Assembly (NCBI RefSeq): GCF_003416895.1
Contig: NZ_QVIO01000005.1
Span: 310,001-374,000, forward strand
DNA: 64,000 nt
DNA from: Duganella sp. BJB476
GTDB lineage: Bacteria; Pseudomonadota; Gammaproteobacteria; Burkholderiales; Burkholderiaceae_D
Reading direction: 5' to 3'
How positions within the stretch are numbered: position 1 is the stretch's first letter; each line of letters opens with the position of its first letter. Position numbers and translations under genes: made by a program. Below are positions 21,508-32,808 of this stretch, in pieces. The notes beneath the pieces are model-generated. The model did no database searches. It worked only from the letters and a program-made list of their open reading frames with translations, and was not told where the DNA came from.

Positions 21508-22022
21508 GCCTGGCAGTACAACATTTACCGGTGCTGGACGCCGCCCATCGCGGCGATCCGGCGGCGCTGGCGCAGCTGCTGCGGCTGTGCCAGCCCGACA
21601 TCCGCCGCTACGCCCAGCGCAACTGCCTGGTCGGCGACGTCGACGACGCCGTGCAGGAAGCCTTGCTGGTGCTGTCGCGGCGGCTGTCGTCGGTGCGCAT
21701 GCTGGCGGCGTTTTCCGGCTGGCTGTTCCAGGTGGTCAAGCGCGAGTGCCGCCGCCTGGGGCGCGCCGCGCTCGGCCACGACCCGTGGGACGACGAACGC
21801 GCCGAACAATGGCTGGCCAGCCAGGACACGGCCGGCCTGCGGCTGGAACTGGTCAACGCGCTGGAGTCCTTGCCGGCCGATTACCTGCAGGTGGTGCTGT
21901 TGCGCGATTTCGCCGAAATGTCGATCGCCGAGATCGCCGCCGACGTGGGCCAGAGCAGCGCCGCCGTCAAAAGCCGGCTGCACCGGGCGCGCAAAATGGC
22001 GCGCGAATACCTGATCGGCTAA
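21504..22022 (+). CDS. RNA polymerase sigma-70 family (ECF-type) sigma factor
   Basis: The 172-residue protein has region 2 (VGDVDDAVQEALLVLSRRL, then FSGWLFQVVKRECRRLGR) and region 4 (LPADYLQVVLLRDFAEMSI, then VGQSSAAVKSRLHRARK), without region 3, as in ECF factors. No anti-sigma gene follows. The only partner is the upstream DUF2892 protein, which overlaps by four bases. The next gene, fnr, begins 46 bases later on the same strand. Its targets are unknown. Confidence 0.88.
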   Translation: MSLAVQHLPVLDAAHRGDPAALAQLLRLCQPDIRRYAQRNCLVGDVDDAVQEALLVLSRRLSSVRMLAAFSGWLFQVVKRECRRLGRAALGHDPWDDERAEQWLASQDTAGLRLELVNALESLPADYLQVVLLRDFAEMSIAEIAADVGQSSAAVKSRLHRARKMAREYLIG

Positions 22023-22068
22023 CTGTGGAATAAGCCAAAGATGACGACTAATGGTCTAGACTAGGGCC

Positions 22069-22827
22069 ATGATACGAGAACTTCCCTCCCTGGTCCTACC
22101 CGGCGCCACGATTGAAATCCTCAAGGCCAGCTGCGCGACGTGCAGCATGCACCAGCTGTGCTTGCCGATGGGATTGGACAACAATGACATGGACCGGCTG
22201 GACCAGATCATCGGCCGCCGCCGCAAGGTGGCGCGCGGCACGCCGCTGTTCCGTATCGGCGACGCCTTCCAGAGCCTGTTTGCGATCCGGCTGGGCCACT
22301 TCAAGACCTACCAGGTCAGCCGCGACGGCGTCGAGCAGATCACCGGCTTCCAGATGGCCGGCGAACTGCTGGGCATGGACGCCATCAGCGCCGACCTGCA
22401 CCATTGCACCGCCGTGGCGCTGGAGGACAGCGAAGTGTGCGAGATTCCCTTCGACAGTCTGCAGCAGCTGCTGGCCGATATGCCAACCTTGCTGCGCCAC
22501 TTCCACCGCATGATGAGCCAGGAAATCACGCGCGAGCAGAGCGTGATGCTGTTGTTGGGGAATATGCAGGCGACCCAGCGTTTTGCCGCCTTCCTGGTCA
22601 ACCTGTCGTCGCGCTACGAGGCGCGCGGTTATTCGCCGCACATCTTCCAGCTGCGCATGTCACGCGAGGAAATCGGCAACTATCTCGGCCTGACAATCGA
22701 GAGCATCAGCCGTTTGCTGTCCAAGTTCAAGAAGGAAGGCTTGCTGCGCGTGAGCAATCGCGAGATCGAGTTGCTGGAACCGGCGACGCTCAAGGCGATC
22801 ACCGCCGGCACCCAGACCTGTGCTTAA
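22069..22827 (+). CDS. fnr: Oxygen-sensing Fnr transcriptional regulator
   Basis: The 252-residue Crp/Fnr regulator has the oxygen-labile [4Fe-4S] ligands: three cysteines in CATCSMHQLC near residues 22-31 and a fourth in LHHCTAVAL near residue 119. The recognition helix reads LTIESISRLLSKFKKEG, with the E-x2-SR residues that read TTGAT. It acts as a dimer under low oxygen. It faces the cbb3 oxidase locus, whose promoters carry FNR boxes, and its stop codon overlaps that of fixH. Confidence 0.94.
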   Translation: MIRELPSLVLPGATIEILKASCATCSMHQLCLPMGLDNNDMDRLDQIIGRRRKVARGTPLFRIGDAFQSLFAIRLGHFKTYQVSRDGVEQITGFQMAGELLGMDAISADLHHCTAVALEDSEVCEIPFDSLQQLLADMPTLLRHFHRMMSQEITREQSVMLLLGNMQATQRFAAFLVNLSSRYEARGYSPHIFQLRMSREEIGNYLGLTIESISRLLSKFKKEGLLRVSNREIELLEPATLKAITAGTQTCA

Positions 22828-23357
22828 TTATCGGCGGGCTCAGGCAAGTCGGCCTGCAGCGTCACCTGGCGTTGCGCCGGCCAGCTCCACGTGCCGGCCA
22901 GGCGCCAGTCGCGCTTCTCGCCTTCGATCAGCACCACCCAGCGGCTGCGCTCCAGCATCGGCAGGTTGATCTGGAATACGCCGAACTCATCCGGCTGCAC
23001 CACCAGCTGGATATCCTTTTCCGGCTGCGTCGCGTGCGACAGGTGCACGAATAGCCGCTCAGTCTGGCCGCGGTCGCTGGCGGTGCGGCGCAGCTGGCCG
23101 CTCAGCGTACCCTGCGTGGCGTCATAGCCTATCACCGCCGACAAGCCCAGCGATGAAGCCAGGCGGTCGCGCCGCAAGTCCTGGTTGATGGCCTTGCCCT
23201 GCTTGTAGTAGTCGCCCACCACCAGCACGTCCTGGCGCGAGTAGGCCAGCCAGCCGGTGTAGGTCGCGGCCACCACCACCACGGCCGGGCCCAGCATCAG
23301 CAGCCACGGCCAGCGCTGCTTCCACCACGGCGCCTGCGTCATCATCGAAGCACTCAT
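22824..23357 (-). CDS. fixH: FixH family cbb3 oxidase assembly protein
   Basis: The 177-residue protein has one N-terminal transmembrane helix (WPWLLMLGPAVVVVAATYTG) and a periplasmic beta domain with YYKQGKAINQDLRRD, the FixH signature. FixH (CcoH) is needed for maturation of the cbb3 oxidase. I chose the ATG at 23357, six bases after AAGGGG; further upstream starts overlap ccoG. It is the last gene of the ccoNOQPG-fixH run, and its stop overlaps that of fnr on the other strand. Confidence 0.85.
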   Translation of the reverse strand: MSASMMTQAPWWKQRWPWLLMLGPAVVVVAATYTGWLAYSRQDVLVVGDYYKQGKAINQDLRRDRLASSLGLSAVIGYDATQGTLSGQLRRTASDRGQTERLFVHLSHATQPEKDIQLVVQPDEFGVFQINLPMLERSRWVVLIEGEKRDWRLAGTWSWPAQRQVTLQADLPEPADN

Positions 23358-23367
23358 CTGCATCCCC

Positions 23368-24753
23368 TTAGCGCGGCACGAAAAACACCGCATGTTCCTT
23401 CACGTGCAGCGACGGCTGGTCGACTGCGGTCAGTTCAATCTCGATCTTGTTCGAGCCCGGGTTGCCGGCGCCGTGCGCGCTGCGCAGGCGGATCGGATAA
23501 GCCTTGGTCTCGGTGCCTTCCAGCCGCACCAGGTCCGGCGTCACCTGCGCCAGCGTGGCCATGCCGCCGACTTGGATGCGGTAGGTATGCGCCTGCTCGG
23601 TGGTGTTCATGATCTGCAAACGATAGACGTTTTCGATCATGCCCTCTTCCACCTCGCGCCCCATGGCGCCGCGGTCGCGGATCACGTCCAGCTTGAGCGG
23701 CGTGCGCAGCCACAGCGCCGCGCCGACCGCCATCACGATCAGCGCCAGGATGCCGGCGTAGATCTTCACCCGTGGACGCAGCGTGCGCTGGCGGATCGCG
23801 GTCGGCGTGTAATGCATCAGCAGCGCGCGTTCGGTGCTGTAGCGGATCAGGCCGTGCGGCTGGCCGATCTTGTCCATCACGCCGTTGCAGGCGTCGACGC
23901 AGGCGGCGCAGCCGATGCACTCGTACTGCAAGCCCTTGCGGATGTCGATGCCGGTCGGGCAAACCTGCACGCACAGGCTGCAATCGATGCAGGAACCGCC
24001 GTTGACTTCTTCGCGCTTGGACAGCGGCGCGCGCGGTTCGCCGCGTTCGTTGTCATAGGTGATGATCAGCGTGTCGCGGTCGAACATCGAGCTCTGGAAG
24101 CGGGCGTACGGGCACATGTACTTGCACACCTGCTCGCGCAGCCAGCCGGCGTTGCCGTAGGTGGCCAGGCTGTAGAACAGCACCCAGAACCATTCCCACG
24201 GGCCGAAGCTCAGGGTCAGCACCTCGTTGCCGAGTAATTTGATCGGCGTGAAGTAGCCGACGAAGGTAAAGCCGGTCCACAACGCCACCGCGCCCCAGGC
24301 CAGGTGCTTGGCGCCTTTTTTTGCGAACTTGGCGGCCGACGGCGGCTGCCGGTCCAGCGCGATGCGGGCGCTGCGCTTGCCTTCGATCCGGCGCTCTATC
24401 CACAGGAAGATTTCGGTATAAACCGTTTGCGGACAGGCGAAGCCGCACCACACCCGCCCGGCCACCGCGGTGGCCAGGAACAGCAGGTAGGCGCAGATGA
24501 TCAGCAGCGCCGCCAGGTAGATGAAGTCCTGCGGCCACAAGACCAGGCCGAAGATGTAGAACTTGCGCGCCACCAGGTCGAACAGCAGGGCCTGGCGGCC
24601 GTTCCACTGCATCCACGGGGTGCAGTAGAACGCCAGCTGCGTCAGCCAGACACACAGCCAGCGCAGCCGGGCGTAGCGGCCCGAGGTTTCGCGCGGATAG
24701 ATCTCCTCGCGCGCCGCATACATCTTGATCACTTGTGGTGCAGGATCGTTCAT
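23368..24753 (-). CDS. ccoG: Cytochrome c oxidase accessory protein CcoG (FixG/RdxA)
   Basis: The 461-residue membrane protein carries a ferredoxin-type domain with CIDCSLCVQVCPTGIDIRKG and CIGCAACVDACN, which bind two [4Fe-4S] clusters, flanked by about five transmembrane helices and a C-terminal immunoglobulin-like domain (IG_FixG). CcoG reduces copper for delivery to the cbb3 oxidase. Its start overlaps the ccoP stop by four bases. Confidence 0.96.
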   Translation of the reverse strand: MNDPAPQVIKMYAAREEIYPRETSGRYARLRWLCVWLTQLAFYCTPWMQWNGRQALLFDLVARKFYIFGLVLWPQDFIYLAALLIICAYLLFLATAVAGRVWCGFACPQTVYTEIFLWIERRIEGKRSARIALDRQPPSAAKFAKKGAKHLAWGAVALWTGFTFVGYFTPIKLLGNEVLTLSFGPWEWFWVLFYSLATYGNAGWLREQVCKYMCPYARFQSSMFDRDTLIITYDNERGEPRAPLSKREEVNGGSCIDCSLCVQVCPTGIDIRKGLQYECIGCAACVDACNGVMDKIGQPHGLIRYSTERALLMHYTPTAIRQRTLRPRVKIYAGILALIVMAVGAALWLRTPLKLDVIRDRGAMGREVEEGMIENVYRLQIMNTTEQAHTYRIQVGGMATLAQVTPDLVRLEGTETKAYPIRLRSAHGAGNPGSNKIEIELTAVDQPSLHVKEHAVFFVPR

Positions 24754-25682
24754 TTTGCTGCCGTGACCGGTGCTGTTTCAACCTGGTTGACGTCGTTCGA
24801 CAAGCTCCACACGTAGGCGGCCAGCACATGCACCTTGGCGTCGCCGAGGAAGTCCTCGAACGCCGGCATGGTGGTGCTGCGGCCCTTGCGGATGGTTTCC
24901 ATGATGGTTTCGGCGCTGCCGCCGAACAGCCAGATCTTGTCGGTCAGGTTGGGCGCGCCGATGGCCTGGTTGCCGGTGCCGCCGGCGCTGTGGCAGGCCA
25001 TGCAGGCGCCGAACTTGTCCTTGCCGAACACCGCCTTGATCGGATCGGCGGTCGAGCCGGACAGGCTCAGCACGTAGTGGGCGACGTTTTCCACGTCCTT
25101 GTCCGAGCCCAACGCCGCGCCCATCGGCGGCATCACGCCGGTGCGGCCATGCAGGATGGTTTCCTTGATGGTCTCAGGGGCGCCGCCGAACAGCCAGTCC
25201 TTGTCGGTCAGGTTGGGGAAGCCCTTGTTGCCGCGCGCATCGGAGCCGTGGCACTGCGCGCAATAGGTCAGGAACAGGCGCTCGCCGATGGCGTGCGCCT
25301 TGGGATCGGCCGCCACTTTTTTCAGATCCTGCTTCTGGTATTGCGCGAACAGCGGACCGTAGTCGGTCTCGGCCTGCTTCAGCTCGGCCTGGTACTGGCC
25401 CGAGGATTTCCAGCCCAGCTTGCCGGCGTAGCTGCCCAGGCCCGGATACAGCACCAGGTAGACCAGCGCGAACACGATGGTGATGTAGAACAGCCACATC
25501 CACCAGCGCGGCATCGGCGTGTTCAGCTCGCTCAAGTCCTCGTCCCACACGTGGCCGGTGGTTTCGCCGGCCTTGCCCTTGATCTGGGATTGCGAATACA
25601 GCAGGATGCCGCAGCCGGCGATGCCGAGCAAGGTCAGCACCACGATGTACATATCCCAGAAACCGTTGGTGAAATCAGCCAT
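24750..25682 (-). CDS. ccoP: Cytochrome cbb3 oxidase subunit III (dihaem cytochrome c)
   Basis: CcoP (310 residues) passes electrons from soluble cytochrome c to CcoO. It has two transmembrane helices near the N-terminus and two haem c sites, CAQCHG near residue 137 and CMACHS near residue 223. WDEDLSELNTPMPRWWMWLF near residue 42 is a family hallmark. Its start overlaps ccoQ by eight bases and its stop overlaps ccoG. Confidence 0.97.
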   Translation of the reverse strand: MADFTNGFWDMYIVVLTLLGIAGCGILLYSQSQIKGKAGETTGHVWDEDLSELNTPMPRWWMWLFYITIVFALVYLVLYPGLGSYAGKLGWKSSGQYQAELKQAETDYGPLFAQYQKQDLKKVAADPKAHAIGERLFLTYCAQCHGSDARGNKGFPNLTDKDWLFGGAPETIKETILHGRTGVMPPMGAALGSDKDVENVAHYVLSLSGSTADPIKAVFGKDKFGACMACHSAGGTGNQAIGAPNLTDKIWLFGGSAETIMETIRKGRSTTMPAFEDFLGDAKVHVLAAYVWSLSNDVNQVETAPVTAAK

Positions 25683-25839
25683 GACTGTTCTCCTCGTCGT
25701 CGAACGGCAGATGTGCCACCTCCGCGAAATCGGCTTCCTTGTTGCTGATGAAGGCCCACCACAGGATGCCGGCGAACGTGATGAAGGAAATCACCGTCAT
25801 CACGCTGCTGGCGCGGTCAAACAGGTTCTCGATAGCCAT
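25675..25839 (-). CDS. ccoQ: Cytochrome cbb3 oxidase subunit IV
   Basis: A 54-residue protein too short for many gene callers. It reads MAIENLFDRASSVMTVIS, then a transmembrane stretch ending ILWWAFISNKEADF, and an acidic tail. CcoQ is the small single-helix subunit that stabilises the oxidase. It starts one base after the ccoO stop and overlaps the start of ccoP by eight bases. Confidence 0.9.
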   Translation of the reverse strand: MAIENLFDRASSVMTVISFITFAGILWWAFISNKEADFAEVAHLPFDDEENSHG

Positions 25840-25840
25840 G

Positions 25841-26455
25841 CTAGTTCCTCGTCTTGATTAATGTGCCCAGGCCTTGCAGGTAGGCGATCAGGGCGTCTTC
25901 TTCGGTCTTGTCTTTCAGCTCGGCCGGTGCGGCGGCGATCTCGGCGTCGGTGTAGGGATCGCCCAGGCGCTTCAGGGCCTTCATCTTCGGGACAATGGAT
26001 TCCGGCGCCAGCGCGGTCTGCGCCAGCCACGGATAGTTCGGCATATTCGATTCCGGCACCACGTCGCGCGGATTGGCCAGGTGGGTGCGGTGCCATTCAT
26101 CGCTGTAGCGGCCGCCCACGCGCGCCAGGTCGGGCCCGGTGCGCTTGGAGCCCCACTGGAACGGCCGGTCGTAGACGAACTCGCCGGCGACCGAGTAGTG
26201 GCCGTAGCGTTCGGTCTCGGCGCGGAACGGCCGTATCATCTGCGAGTGGCAGTTGTAGCAGCCTTCGCGCACGTAGATGTCGCGGCCGGCCAGGCGCAGC
26301 GGCGAGTACGGCTTCAGGCCGGCGATCGGCTCGGTGGTGGACTTCTGGAAGAACAGCGGCACGATCTCGACGGCGCCGCCGACGCTGACCACCAGCGTCA
26401 CCAGCGCGATCAGCAGCCAGGGGTTTCTCTCGATCCAATCATGTGAAAATTTCAT
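25841..26455 (-). CDS. ccoO: Cytochrome cbb3 oxidase subunit II (monohaem cytochrome c)
   Basis: CcoO (204 residues) has an N-terminal transmembrane anchor (LLIALVTLVVSVGGAVEIVPL) and one haem c site in REGCYNCHSQMIRP near residue 71. IVPKMKALKRLGDPYTDAEI near the C-terminus is conserved in the family. It follows ccoN by 14 bases. Confidence 0.97.
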   Translation of the reverse strand: MKFSHDWIERNPWLLIALVTLVVSVGGAVEIVPLFFQKSTTEPIAGLKPYSPLRLAGRDIYVREGCYNCHSQMIRPFRAETERYGHYSVAGEFVYDRPFQWGSKRTGPDLARVGGRYSDEWHRTHLANPRDVVPESNMPNYPWLAQTALAPESIVPKMKALKRLGDPYTDAEIAAAPAELKDKTEEDALIAYLQGLGTLIKTRN

Positions 26456-26469
26456 GCTTCGCTCCGATA

Positions 26470-27897
26470 TCAGGCGTGGCCGGCGGCAAGCGCGGGAATG
26501 CGCGCCACGGCGGTTTCGCGGTTACGCAAGGTCATCCAGGTGTTGTAGCCCATCACGCACATGCCGCTCAGGTACAGCAGGCCGCCGAGGAAGCGCACCA
26601 CGTAGTACGGATAAGTGGCTTTGACGCCTTCGACGAAGGTGTAGGTCAGCGTGCCGTCGGGATTGACCGCGCGCCACATCAGGCCCTGCATCACGCCGGC
26701 GATCCACATCGCGGCGATGTACAGCACGATGCCGATGGTGGCGACCCAGAAGTGCAGGTCGATCAGCTTGGTGCTATACATTTTTTGCTGGCCGGCCAGG
26801 CGCGGCAGCAGGTAGTAGATCGAGCCCATGGTGATGAAGCCGACCCAGCCCAGCGCGCCGCCGTGGACGTGGGCGATGCCCCAGTCGGTGTAGTGCGACA
26901 GCGCGTTGACGGTCTTGATCGACATCATCGGGCCTTCGAAGGTGGCCATGCCGTAGAACGACAGCGAGACGATCATGAATTTCAGGATAGGGTCGGTGCG
27001 CAGCTTGTGCCAGGCGCCCGACAAAGTCATGATGCCGTTGATCATGCCGCCCCAGCTCGGTGCCAGCAGGATCAGCGAGAACACCATGCCGATCGATTGC
27101 GTCCAGTCCGGCAGCGCGGTGTAGTGCAGGTGATGCGGGCCGGCCCACATATAGGTGAAGATCAGCGCCCAGAAGTGCACGATCGACAAACGATACGAAT
27201 ACACCGGACGCTCGGCCTGCTTGGGAATGAAGTAGTACACCATGCCCAGGTAGCCGGCGGTCAGGATGAAGCCCACCGCGTTATGGCCGTACCACCACTG
27301 GATCATGGCGTCCTGCACGCCCGAGTAGGCGGAGTAGGATTTGAACAAGGTTGCCGGCATGCTGGCGCCGTTCACCACGTGCAGGATCGTCACGGCGATG
27401 ATGTAGCCGGCGAAGAACCAGTTGGCGACGTAGATGTGCTTGACCTTGCGCGTTAAAAGCGTGCCGAAGAACACCACCGCGTAGGCGATCCACACCACCG
27501 CGATCAGCAGCGTGATCGGCCATTCCAGCTCGGCGTATTCCTTGCCGCGCGTGAGGCCCATCGGCAGCGTGACGACAGCGCTGAGGATCACCGCCTGCCA
27601 GCCCCAGAAGGTGAAGGCGGCCAGCTTGTCCGAGAACAGCCGCACCTGGCAGGTGCGCTGCACGACGTAGTACGAGGTAGCGAACAGTCCGCTGATGCCG
27701 AACGCAAAGATGACGGCATTGGTATGTAAAGGCCGCAGGCGGCCGTAGGTCAACCATGGAATGTCCAGGTTCAGCGCCGGCCATGCCAGCTGGGCGGCGA
27801 TAATGACGCCTACCAGCATGCCGACGATACCCCAGACCACGGTGGCGATTGCGAATTGCTTCACAATCTTGTAGTTGTAGTTCTGTGCAAGGTCCAC
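26470..27897 (-). CDS. ccoN: Cytochrome cbb3 oxidase catalytic subunit I
   Basis: CcoN is the haem-copper subunit that reduces oxygen with very high affinity. The 475-residue protein has about twelve transmembrane helices with conserved haem and copper histidines, such as those in LRPLHTNAVIFAFGISGL, WWYGHNAVGFILTAGYLG and GPHHLHYTALPDW. I chose the GTG at 27897 because GGGAG lies about 8 bases before it and the protein then starts MDLAQNYNYKIVKQF, as in relatives; an ATG at 27936 overlaps an FNR box. It leads the ccoNOQPG-fixH operon. Confidence 0.95.
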   Translation of the reverse strand: MDLAQNYNYKIVKQFAIATVVWGIVGMLVGVIIAAQLAWPALNLDIPWLTYGRLRPLHTNAVIFAFGISGLFATSYYVVQRTCQVRLFSDKLAAFTFWGWQAVILSAVVTLPMGLTRGKEYAELEWPITLLIAVVWIAYAVVFFGTLLTRKVKHIYVANWFFAGYIIAVTILHVVNGASMPATLFKSYSAYSGVQDAMIQWWYGHNAVGFILTAGYLGMVYYFIPKQAERPVYSYRLSIVHFWALIFTYMWAGPHHLHYTALPDWTQSIGMVFSLILLAPSWGGMINGIMTLSGAWHKLRTDPILKFMIVSLSFYGMATFEGPMMSIKTVNALSHYTDWGIAHVHGGALGWVGFITMGSIYYLLPRLAGQQKMYSTKLIDLHFWVATIGIVLYIAAMWIAGVMQGLMWRAVNPDGTLTYTFVEGVKATYPYYVVRFLGGLLYLSGMCVMGYNTWMTLRNRETAVARIPALAAGHA

Positions 27898-27922
27898 TTG
27901 AAGTTCTCCCAAGAACGCTTTA

Positions 27923-27936
27923 ATGATGTGTATCAA
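27923..27936 (-). promoter_or_regulatory. FNR box near the ccoN transcription start
   Basis: On the minus strand TTGATACACATCAT matches the FNR consensus TTGAT-N4-ATCAA in all but the last base. Its centre lies 42 bp from the perfect box upstream, so it would overlap the predicted start point and could repress. Confidence 0.65.
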
Positions 27937-27942
27937 AGGTTA
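27937..27942 (-). promoter_or_regulatory. Predicted -10 element of the ccoN promoter
   Basis: On the minus strand this reads TAACCT. If the distal FNR box centre is at -41.5, this hexamer falls exactly at -12 to -7 and the start point is near 27930. Confidence 0.5.
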
Positions 27943-27964
27943 CTTTTGCGAGACTCAAAAATCC

Positions 27965-27978
27965 TTGATGTGAATCAA
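27965..27978. promoter_or_regulatory. Perfect FNR box activating ccoN
   Basis: TTGATGTGAATCAA matches the FNR consensus perfectly. It lies about 75 bases upstream of the ccoN GTG with a -10-like TAACCT at the right distance for class II activation. Confidence 0.85.
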
Positions 27979-27994
27979 AATTTCCCGGATCAGC

Positions 27995-28149
27995 TCATTC
28001 CACTGGCGGCTTGTCGTCGTCCTGCAGCACGCGCAGCGCCGGGCCGACCAGGTCGTCGAACTGGCCGCCGTCCGAGGCGCTGAAGAAGATCCACAGCGCG
28101 GCAAACACCAGCAGCACGCTGAGCGGGATGAGCAGGTAGAGCGCTTCCA

Positions 28150-28153
<4 letters not shown>
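27995..28153 (-). CDS. ccoS: cbb3 oxidase assembly protein CcoS
   Basis: A 52-residue protein with one transmembrane helix (LLIPLSVLLVFAALWIFF) and the family tail SGGQFDDL-like (here ASDGGQFDDLVGPALRVL). CcoS is needed to insert haem and copper into CcoN. The first ATG overlaps the ccoI stop by four bases (ATGA). Confidence 0.9.
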
Positions 28154-30617
<2,464 letters not shown>

Positions 30618-30639
<22 letters not shown>

Positions 30640-31376
30640 AAAGTGTCCATCCAGTCAGGCGCGATGCCGCCGGCCGCGCGCGCCAGGCCCAGCAGGCCGA
30701 AGGCCAGCACCAGCAGGCCGCAGGCGATGCGCACGCGGCGTTGTTGCAGTGCGCGTTGCAGGCGGGCGCCGATCAGCCCGAGGCCGGTCAGCATCGGCAG
30801 CGTGCCTAGGCCGAAGGCCAGCATCACGGCGGCGCCGTCGCTGGCCGAGCCGCTCAGCATCGCGGTCAGCAGCACGCTGTAGACCATGCCGCACGGCAGC
30901 CAGCCCCACAGCAGGCCCAGCGCGAAGGCCTGGTGCGGGCGGTGGGCCGGCATCAGCGATTTCATCATCGGCGCGATGGCCGGCTGCGCGCGTTGCCACA
31001 GCATGCGCCCGCCCTGCTCCAGCAAGGCCAGGCCGCGCCAGGCGTCCATCAGGTACAGGCCCAGCGCCACCAGCATCAGGTTGGCCAGCCAGTAGAAGCC
31101 CAGTTGCAGCCCGGCCAGCGAGGCGATGCTGTGCGCGCCACCGGCCAGGCCGCCCGCCAGCGCGCCGGCCGCCATGTAGCTGGCGATGCGGCCGGCGTTG
31201 TACGACAGCACGCGCGGCAAGGCGCTGCTGTGGGCGACGGCGATCGGTATCACGTTGCGCGGCAGTGGCGCGGTACTTACCGACAGCGCGCCGACGATGC
31301 CGCCGCACATGCCGATGCAGTGGACGCTGCCCGCGAGCCCCACCACCATCACCGGCAATAGCTGCAAGGCGTTCAT
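30618..31376 (-). CDS. Sulfite exporter TauE/SafE family membrane protein
   Basis: The 252-residue protein has about six transmembrane helices, starting PVMVVGLAGSVHCIGMCGGIVGAL, and GLLWGWLPCGMVYSVLLTAML. These Cys-containing motifs (HCxGMCGG and WxPCG) define the UreH/SafE-like group often found in cbb3 loci, where a role in copper supply has been proposed. It overlaps hemN by four bases and ccoI by 22 bases, so it is translated as part of the aer-hemN-ccoI-ccoS unit. A longer upstream frame is a shadow of hemN. Confidence 0.88.
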
Positions 31377-32806
31377 ATCGTTTTTGAGTAACGCAAAGGC
31401 TGCGGGCCTTCGCTGCGCGGCAGGCTCAGGTAGCGGTCGAACACCATGCAGATATTGCGTATCAGCAGGCGGCCTTTCGGCGTCACGGTGATCCATTCCG
31501 GACCGGTCTCCACCAGGCCGTCGTCCTCGAAGGCTTTCAGTTTTTCCAGCTCGGCCGCGAAGTACTGCGGGAAGCGGATCGGGTAAGCCTGCTCGATCGA
31601 GGCGATCGACAATTCGAAATTGCACATCAGCTTCTGGATCACGATGCGGCGCAGCAGGTCGTCGGTATCGAGCTTGATGCCGCGCGTGACCGGCAGCTTG
31701 CCCTCGTCGAGTTTTTCGTAGTACGCCTCCAGCGTTTTCTCGTTCTGGCTGTAGGTGGCGCCGACCGCGCTGATGGCCGACACGCCGCAGGAAATCAGCT
31801 CGGCCTCGGCGCGCGTCGAATAGCCCTGGAAGTTGCGCTGCAGGCGGCCCTGGCGCTGCGCCACCGCCAGCTCGTCTTCCGGCTTGGCGAAATGGTCCAT
31901 GCCGATGTAGACGTAGCCGGCCGCGCACAAACGGCGGATGCACAGCGCCAGCAAGTCCAGCTTGACGGCCGGCGTCGGCAGGTCGTCGTCGGCGATGCGG
32001 CGCTGCGGCTTGAACAGGTGCGGCATGTGCGCATAGTTGTACAGGGCGATGCGGTCGGGATCGGCGGCGATCACCTTGTCCAGCGTTTGCTCCATGCTGG
32101 CCATGCTCTGTTTCGGCAGGCCGTAGATCAGGTCGATGCTGATGGAGCGGAAGCCGGCTTCGCGCGCGGCGTCCATCACGGCGCGGGTTTCCGCCTCCGG
32201 CTGGATGCGGTTGACGGCCTTCTGCACCTCGGGATCGAAGTCCTGCACGCCCAGGCTGATGCGGTTGAAGCCCTGCGCGCGCAGCGAGTGCACGCGCTCG
32301 ACGCTGACGGTGCGCGGATCGATCTCGATCGAGTACTCGCCCTGGGCGTCCGGCGCGAACTGGAAGTTGGCGTGCAGGTGCGCCATCAGGTCGCCCATCT
32401 GGCGGTCGCTCAGGTAGGTCGGCGTGCCGCCGCCGAAGTGCAGCTGCTCGATCTGGCCCATGCCAGCGAACAGGCGGCCCTGCATGTCGATTTCCTGCTT
32501 CAGGTAGCCGAGGTAGGTGGCGGCCTTGCTGTGGTCCTTGGTGACGATCTTGTTGCAGCCGCAGTAGTAGCAGATGGTGTCGCAGAACGGGATGTGGATG
32601 TACAAGGACAAGGGCCGCCGGCTGCGGCGCATGCGCAGGCCGGCCACCGCCTCCAGGAACTGGCCGTAGCCGAAGTCCAGCTGGAAGCGGTCGGCCGTCG
32701 GGTACGAGGTGTAGCGTGGGCCGGATTGGCTCAGCTTGCCGATGATGGCGGCGTCGAATTCGACGCTGGGGAATGTGCCGCCGGTGTGGTTCTCAGTGGT
32801 ATTCAT
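31373..32806 (-). CDS. hemN: Oxygen-independent coproporphyrinogen III oxidase
   Basis: HemN decarboxylates coproporphyrinogen III in haem synthesis without oxygen, using radical SAM chemistry. The 477-residue protein has SGPRYTSYPTADRFQ near residue 29 and the cluster motif YIHIPFCDTICYYCGCNK. FGGGTPTYLS, the next radical-SAM block, follows. It starts two bases after the chemoreceptor stop and overlaps the SafE-like gene by four bases. Co-transcription with an FNR-controlled promoter fits its low-oxygen role. Confidence 0.96.
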   Translation of the reverse strand: MNTTENHTGGTFPSVEFDAAIIGKLSQSGPRYTSYPTADRFQLDFGYGQFLEAVAGLRMRRSRRPLSLYIHIPFCDTICYYCGCNKIVTKDHSKAATYLGYLKQEIDMQGRLFAGMGQIEQLHFGGGTPTYLSDRQMGDLMAHLHANFQFAPDAQGEYSIEIDPRTVSVERVHSLRAQGFNRISLGVQDFDPEVQKAVNRIQPEAETRAVMDAAREAGFRSISIDLIYGLPKQSMASMEQTLDKVIAADPDRIALYNYAHMPHLFKPQRRIADDDLPTPAVKLDLLALCIRRLCAAGYVYIGMDHFAKPEDELAVAQRQGRLQRNFQGYSTRAEAELISCGVSAISAVGATYSQNEKTLEAYYEKLDEGKLPVTRGIKLDTDDLLRRIVIQKLMCNFELSIASIEQAYPIRFPQYFAAELEKLKAFEDDGLVETGPEWITVTPKGRLLIRNICMVFDRYLSLPRSEGPQPLRYSKTI

Positions 32807-32808
32807 GT

